Origin: Gerris lacustris
Taxonomy: Eukaryota > Arthropoda > Insecta > Hemiptera > Gerridae
Direction: 5' to 3'
Assembly: GCA_951217055.1 (NCBI GenBank)
Contig: OX578277.1
Span: 58,276,173 to 58,340,172, forward strand
Length of the DNA: 64,000 bases
Shown piece after piece: positions 58,626 through 64,000 of this stretch. How positions within the stretch are numbered: position 1 is the first letter of the stretch; each line of letters begins with the position of its first letter. The position numbers and the translations under genes were made by a program. A model generated the notes under the pieces. That model was not told the DNA's origin. It did no database searches and was given only the letters and a program-made list of their open reading frames with translations.

Positions 58626-59570
58626 GGTAAATATTGATTATATTTAATGTTTCATATTAATTAAATGTAACTAAAACAATTCAAAATAACTAATTTTGTA
58701 AAAAAAGTAAAATACCGGACCAAATATGTAATTATGTACTCTAATATAAGGAAGTAAGTGTTAGTGAACATGTATAAATTGTGAGAGTATTGGTAATTTT
58801 TCTCTATTACATATATTTTATTTTTATTAATTAATTACGAACTTTGAATTAATAAAACTCAAATGTTGAAGTGAGTGAGTGGTCAGGTTCAGTGCTCTAA
58901 CTTTCATCAATTTAAATGTTAAAGAAACTTGTAATGTGTTATATTCTATATTAAGATTCAATTTACCAGAAATCAATTAAATCTTAAATGAAAGAATGCA
59001 GAGAGTAGTACATTTGTTGTATATGTTCTGATGACGGCCAATCCATTCGATTAGCACATTTAAAAAATCAAAATACCTACTTAAGTAAGAGGACTACCGC
59101 GATTCCTCAGTTAACAGATGGCGTGCAATTTATAAATAAAATGTCAAAATAATCCAATCTGTGAAATTACAAAGGAAAAACTGTTTTTCTTACTTTGGCA
59201 AGAAAACTTAAATCGAGCAAAACTTTCTTATGCATATATATTGATACTATATTTAAGTTACATAACTCATTTAACTGATTTATTTTTAAACTTACATTTA
59301 AAAAGTGTTCTAAAGGCGGTTGTGTTCGATTTTTAATAAAAATAACATTTCTTTTCATAAATAGTTTAACAAGATTTTGTCCCAGAGAAACAATTTATAT
59401 GGTTAGATTCTTATTTAACTGTACCACTATTTATTTCAAAAACTGTCAGAGTGAAATCTAAAATGTATATTATAGTGTTTACAATCTAAGATTTAGTTAA
59501 CAGTTCTTTTAACTCAGACCCTTTAATGATCAGGCAAAAAAAAAAAAAAAAAAAAAAAAAAGTGTACAGT
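58626..59570. other. AT-rich spacer ending in a 26-base A run
   Basis: No element body could be recognised upstream of the A run at 59536-59561. Confidence 0.5.
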
Positions 59571-60061
59571 GGATTGGTGGTTTCCGCGGTTTACCGCCTG
59601 ACCATCTCTACACGTCTGTTTGGGATGATACGTCTCCAGTTTTTTTTTATTGTGGCTCATAGTATGCAATTTCTTTGGGCGGATTTTTGTCAAAATATTT
59701 ATTATACTACCAGTTTTGATTTAATATCGAGTTTTTATAATAAATAATTAGCGCTCTCGAGTTATTTGCAGACTTGAGTTGTGAAAATTTAATAAATTAT
59801 GTTGTCTTAGAGGTTTGGTGGTTCATTCCGTTAACCACTAACTAAAGTAGTACAGGATGTTAACCACTAAACCTTACAGGCAATATAATTTTTGTCAAGG
59901 TCATCAGAAGTACAGAAAATAATTTTCTGGGGCCATTCGTGATCCCACAGATGAGATTTGCAACTCTTATTTTAGAAATTACAAAAAAAAACAAAAAAAA
60001 AAAACCAGTAGTCCGCCATTCGGAGCAAAAGGATGTGGTGTGCCAGGCAAACCACCAATCC
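59571..60061. repeat. Nested inverted repeats built on GGTTTGGTGGTT
   Basis: Outer arms ggattggtggtttccg (59571-59586) and ggcaaaccaccaatcc (60046-60061). Inner arms ggtttggtggtt (59812-59823) and aaccactaaacc (59862-59873), with gttaaccacta repeated inside. Outer and inner arms share the same TTGGTGGTT word, so this may be an element within its own relative. The frames here are not genes. Confidence 0.6.
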
Positions 60062-60310
60062 TTAAAGGGTTTAAGTTTAATACAGAAATGCAAGTCATTT
60101 TTTTTTTGGAAATAACATTTTTATTATTGATAATGTTCACAGTGTTCAAACTGAGCCATATTTAAATAACAATTTTCTTGAAACAAATTGTACATTTGTT
60201 TAACAGCTATTGAAATAGTTATTATTCAAATGCTCTTTTTCTGACTTAGAGAGAAAGTTGATTAAAATTCCCGCCTGTTATTGTAAGCAAATATTGTTAA
60301 GTTTTAGAAC

Positions 60311-60660
60311 AACTGCAGGCTAACAGAAGGTGTGTATGAGGGCCAAGGTTAAAGGGCCTGGAGGGATGCTGAAGTGAAAGTAACGTTACTTACACTTTCT
60401 ACACATCCTAGGCTTTCAGTAACTATAGTGGTTACCCTTCACACAGGCACAGCTACACTTGGTTTCCCACACTAACAGGTTTATACTAAAACTCTCACTT
60501 TTTACATTCATTATACTGACCGAAACATCATGACAAGAACCATGTGGTGACCCACATTTTCACTTTCTATACAAATCACAAGGAGTACGGTTCCTTCCAA
60601 ACAGGATCTGGCTCTCATTATGGACTTATAGTCCGGTCTGTCATTAAACTAAACCTCATT
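60311..60660. other. GC-richer island with G-to-C strand switch
   Basis: Left: gtatgagggccaaggttaaa, gggcctggagggatgctgaa. Right: cttacactttctacacatcc, acccttcacacaggcacagc, ggtttcccacactaacagg, aaactctcac. Confidence 0.45.
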
Positions 60661-60794
60661 CATTATTCTATAGGCTTTGTACCAATACAAGAACATTCTA
60701 TCAATTGAATGAATGAATTAATAAAAATAAGAAATGTTAATAAATAAATTTTAAATGATAATTTAATTAATTAATTAAAACATGGGCTAGTTAT

Positions 60795-60796
<2 letters not shown>

Positions 60797-60868
<72 letters not shown>
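60797..60868. repeat. (TA)n microsatellite at left border of a Helitron-like segment
   Basis: About 72 bases of TA, followed by AAATCC where the Helitron-like segment begins. Confidence 0.95.
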
Positions 60869-60871
<3 letters not shown>

Positions 60872-60872
<1 letters not shown>

Positions 60873-61570
60873 CCAAATACCACTCACTGACTCACTGACA
60901 CATCACGATATCTCTGGAACCACTGGACCTATGACCATGAAATTTTGTAGGTGTGTCCCTCTTACCTCCTAGATGCTCGCTAAGAAATATTTCTAAAAAT
61001 CCGCCATCTTTATTCAAGATGGCGGCCATTGATATACAAAATTCGACAAGACGATATCTCCGGAACCAATTGCACTAGAACCTTGAAATTTAGAATTAAT
61101 TTCCTTTTATGAAATTAATAACTTTTGATAAATGTACTTTTGATGTATGCGTGTATGCGTTCTATATACAAATCCACAGTTTTATTCCAATCTCGATAAA
61201 AATTTGCACACTTGACCTTCAAAGGGCAAGGGAAAAATCACTGTTTACATGAATTTTCAAAATTTAAATTTTGGTACACTGGGATACGGGGTACAAGTAA
61301 TGAATACTGTTCATGATGCATATAGTTGAAAAGCTCTTTAAGTGTACAGTAAATGTTGTTATGTACAGTTTTGTTATATTTACATTTAGGAGGGGGGTAA
61401 ATTTGGGGTATTTGCACATTATCTTATCAAAGAGGAGGGGGTATAAGTGGGAGGGATACAATCTAGATATTCTCGCATAGTAAAATAATTTAAATGTTTC
61501 TTGATGGTAGTTTATAAACTTGTCAAATTAAAATAACACAAATTAGTAGCGAAGCACGGGTATCCAGCGA

Positions 61571-61572
<2 letters not shown>
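60872..61572 (+). mobile_element. Helitron-like non-autonomous segment
   Basis: Starts A|TCCAAATACC and continues cactcactgactcactgaca, catcacgatatctctggaac. Ends gtagcgaagcacgggtatcc agcgagt|at. Helitrons insert between A and T, begin with TC and end with a short hairpin then CTRRT. Here the end has a weak AGCG...CGAGT symmetry with CGAGT in place of CTAGT, so the match is imperfect. The interior has the hairpin ccgccatctt-tattc-aagatggcgg (61011-61035). (TA)n on both sides is consistent with insertion into a TA tract. No protein is encoded. Confidence 0.45.

Positions 61573-61650
<78 letters not shown>
61573..61650. repeat. (AT)n microsatellite at right border of the Helitron-like segment
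   Basis: About 78 bases, interrupted once by gt near 61641. Confidence 0.95.
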
Positions 61651-61651
<1 letters not shown>

Positions 61652-62144
61652 GACTAGATATATCCCTGTTCAAGTAATATCGAAATAAATAAAAAGTATG
61701 TCATCTCTAATGATACCTTTTAAGCTAATTGCCTAATAAGTTGACGCAATATTTTATACAACAAAAACTATAATTTAAACATAAAAGGTATTTAGGCTTC
61801 ATAACAAAAAAATAGTCTTAATAATATTAAAAGATTTGAGTGAAGGCTAATTCTTGACGTGATGTAAGCCCGAAGTATAGCATTCGAGCTGAATTTTAGT
61901 TGACACCGATCAATTTTAGTTTCTTCTTGCTTTGAGTCAATGCCAAATGGTCATTACTTATGAAAATGCATTCAGAAATGAAAGCAAAAACTCAAGACTT
62001 TATATGCTTTGAATTACGGTTTTCATTAGCAAACCTAGAGTGTTAATATTTAAGAATGAAAGGCGCTTAAATGAACACGATCATTTATCTATCAGGTAAT
62101 ACATATTATTCTGGATACGAGTCTGTCAAGTAATAGGAATGGCA

Positions 62145-62146
<2 letters not shown>
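61651..62146. other. AT-rich spacer, no supported feature
   Basis: Nothing supported. Confidence 0.5.

Positions 62147-62225
<79 letters not shown>
62147..62225. repeat. (TA)n microsatellite
   Basis: About 79 bases of TA shortly upstream of the truncated LINE. Confidence 0.95.
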
Positions 62226-62228
<3 letters not shown>

Positions 62229-62295
62229 CAATATATGTTAAATCTACTACTTGTCTTCATCAATTTATTTCCCATTGGCACTCACATATCGACCC

Positions 62296-63120
62296 GATCT
62301 TATTTTCCTCAGGATGAAGGCGTTTTGCAATTCACACTGTTTTAATAGCTGTGACGTTTAGAGCTCAACCTTCATATTCCCTGGTTTAGCAGTCAGTGAC
62401 TTTTTCCATTTCCTTAAAGTGAAATCTATTACAGCTATCTATTACGTAAAGATGTTACCGTGGTTTGGCTGAAAGGTCATTTAGGAATAACACCGAATGA
62501 CATGGCTGATACTTTAGCGAGGGAGGGGGATTACGAAAGTGAAAACCTAAAGTACAACTTAACAATAATGGACTCAATAAATCAAGCTAAACATCGAGTT
62601 AAAAAAAAATGGATAGATGAATTCAAAGGTGATAACAGAACACGGAATTATAGAAGAATAGAGCCCACTCTGAGGTCCAAACCATGGTTCGCAGAGGTAA
62701 AAGGAAAGAACTTGGTGAGCGTGATAAATAGACTAAGATGCAACCACGGAATCTGCCCCAAGTACCTAAAGATGATCGGAAGAAGCTCCTCAGATATGTG
62801 TGACAGATGTAATGAAGTCGGAGATCTAGAGCATTTAATTATGAAGTGTACAAAGTACAGAGATAGTAGGGAGAGATTGCTCCACAGCATCTCAGATAAA
62901 ATAAAACAACCAGTTCTTTATAAAAGCATTCTTCAAAGCAATAATATCCTTGTGTTTCGTGAAATATACAATTTTCTAAATAGTGAACAAAAAATAGTAT
63001 TATCAATAAAAATTTAAATTAATAGGAAAACGAGCAAATAAAAAACATTAATACTTGTATGGCTGTATAGTTGAAAAGCTAATGCCAACACACAAAAAAA
63101 AAAAAAAAAAAAAAAAAAAA
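62296..63120 (+). mobile_element. 5'-truncated non-LTR retrotransposon (LINE) with poly-A tail
   Basis: The RNase H-to-end coding segment, a short 3' UTR with AATAAA at 63037-63042, and a poly-A tail at 63094-63120. Upstream of 62418 the sequence is only loosely readable as worn RNase H (gcagtcagtgac suggests an xxSD block) with stops, so the true 5' limit is uncertain. The tail and truncation are typical of target-primed reverse transcription. I could not find a target duplication of ctatgctaaaag near the 5' side. Confidence 0.75.
62418..63017 (+). CDS. RNase H C-terminus and zinc-knuckle region of a non-LTR retrotransposon ORF2
   Basis: The frame is open from 62418 (stop at 62415) to TAA at 63017; a GTG at 62460 gives 185 residues, but there is no true start because the element is truncated. 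The beginning, VTVVWLKGHLGI then NDMADTLARE, is the last part of an RNase H domain: the H of KGH and the D of MAD occupy the positions of the mobile catalytic histidine and the fourth acidic residue. The C-terminal part has CDRCNEVGDLEHLIMKC, a C-x2-C-x7-H-x4-C knuckle (C114, C117, H125, C130 counted from the GTG), which is common at the ORF2 end of the I, Jockey, R1 and LOA groups. RNase H plus this knuckle favours the I-like group. The first three RNase H acidic residues, the reverse transcriptase and the endonuclease are gone, so it is inactive. The frame is unbroken over 600 bases, suggesting a fairly recent insertion. Confidence 0.85.
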   Translation, partial: SEIYYSYLLRKDVTVVWLKGHLGITPNDMADTLAREGDYESENLKYNLTIMDSINQAKHRVKKKWIDEFKGDNRTRNYRRIEPTLRSKPWFAEVKGKNLVSVINRLRCNHGICPKYLKMIGRSSSDMCDRCNEVGDLEHLIMKCTKYRDSRERLLHSISDKIKQPVLYKSILQSNNILVFREIYNFLNSEQKIVLSIKI

Positions 63121-63775
63121 TCTATGCTAAAAGAAACCCGTTTTGAGTTTTACAGGCTGTTAAGAAGAAAATATCTCATATTAAAACAGTTTTCAGAAAA
63201 TGTATTGCTTTTGACCAGAGGAAAATAAGAATTAGTCGATGAGAAAATGCCAATACATTAAAGGAATCATAAATTGCAAATAAATATTCTTTTTTGAAGC
63301 AGTTCTTTAAGTTTCATTGTACATAGTCGTATACAATAAATAGAATATTCTACACGTAAAAACTATACAATTTTACGTTTAATGCTTGCAATGGATAAAA
63401 AATAAACGAACACGTTATAATTATTTGATAGTAGTATTAACTCATGTTTATTACAGTTTTGTGTTACTGCTATACTCGTGTAGGAATACTCGTATATAGA
63501 TATTGAGAATTCTTTTCCCAGCTGGTTTTCATCTAATTGAAGAGAATATGATGCCACTATTATCACATAAAGGACATACAATCCTCAAACCCTATTACTG
63601 CTCATCAAACGACTTTAAATTCGGTTCTCAAGTGACTACAGCAAAATTGTTTTTAAGACATTGGCAATTCTATCGTAACAGCTCGTGACTCAATATTAAT
63701 AGGCATAGTTAATTTATAAAACATCTTCATGGCAAAATAATAGTGTAAGATAAATATTTTCTTCAGTCATATCCG
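63121..63775. other. AT-rich spacer, no supported feature
   Basis: The two overlapping 60-72 codon frames around 63363-63688 have no recognisable product. Confidence 0.5.
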
Positions 63776-63781
63776 TTCCTA

Positions 63782-63862
63782 AAAAAATAAACTGCCAATT
63801 GGTGTGGCACATAGCTTCCTCGCATCCTATCTAGAACTTTATTAATTTTTCTACGTTTTAGT
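63782..63862. repeat. Family A foldback, left terminal fragment
   Basis: aactgccaattggtgtggca, catagcttcctcgcatccta, then a worn tctagaactttattaatttt. Matches 55144-55190; the arm that should follow either lies beyond the window or is lost. Confidence 0.65.
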
Positions 63863-64000
63863 CCACAGGCCACCATAAGAAGTGAGTCGCTGATTGATGA
63901 AGTTTTCTTACCTTATGGAATCGCTTATTTATGCCGTGTCCACCGATGAATTGGGTATATGGCAACTGGGCGCTGGGCCATTTATTTTTTGTTGACATGT

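Noticed and set aside
61320..63085. Shared tatagttgaaaagct near 61320 and 63067
   Set aside because: A 15-base match between the Helitron-like segment and the LINE 3' UTR; too short to interpret and probably chance.

Overview
This is a strongly AT-rich eukaryotic intergenic or heterochromatin-like window. It looks like animal DNA and most likely insect. The hemipteran impression is weak and rests only on the style of the repeats. I find no intact host gene, no convincing exon chain, no rRNA, no functional tRNA and no CRISPR array. The only protein-coding traces come from transposable elements: the C-terminal end of an RNase H-bearing non-LTR retrotransposon (62418-63017), a decayed hAT-like transposase (about 35856-36640), and an N-terminal fragment resembling Crypton/tyrosine-recombinase-derived proteins inside a small terminal-inverted-repeat (TIR) element (4950-5240). 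Most other open frames sit in (TA)n tracts, satellite DNA, inverted repeats or GC-richer islands and do not look coding.

The repeat families are named here and reused below. Family A is a long-armed foldback element whose ends read like GGTGTGGCACATAGCTTCCT and whose arms carry two small conserved palindromes; there are about ten pieces. Family B is a tail-like repeat ending in a short hairpin near CTTTCTC/GAGAAAG. Family C begins AGGGTCCGTA and has a long poly-C/G tract. Family D carries inverted copies of AGGGTTTTGTAGAT, internal units of about 270 bp with poly-C tracts, and a tRNA-like box B. Family E is a 14-bp-TIR element with a large internal hairpin and a short open frame. There are also hAT-, pogo-, Harbinger- and Helitron-like non-autonomous elements.

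Layout. 1-11 kb: family A end, a TIR element full of an iterated 15-mer (2226-3635), E1 plus B1, a C-tract/palindrome cluster, and GC-richer islands. 11-15.5 kb: a nested composite in which D1 is split by a 2.8 kb hAT-type insertion with a perfect 8-bp target duplication. That insertion holds a family A foldback, a second foldback and a roughly 62-bp satellite array. 15.6-35 kb: a pogo-like miniature inverted-repeat transposable element (MITE), a TACCGTATT-ended MITE, scattered A and C pieces and many islands. 35.5-37 kb: the hAT-like element with transposase remnants. 38.7-41.3 kb: a large palindrome around a tRNA-like core, a tRNA-headed SINE-like copy, C2, and a foldback abutting E2. 43-49 kb: (TA)n, D2, a family A copy, B3 and two adjacent Harbinger-type MITEs. 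51-57 kb: family A pieces mixed with B and a tRNA-like piece, then another foldback. 57-64 kb: (TA)n tracts around a Helitron-like segment, the truncated LINE, and a final family A end.

Nothing here works together as a host pathway. What recurs are inverted repeats at every scale, poly-C/G runs, long (TA)n tracts at element borders, and GC-richer islands whose plus strand is G-rich on the left and C-rich on the right. Coordinates were read by eye and element borders may be off by a few bases. Family assignments without a stated target-site duplication are tentative.
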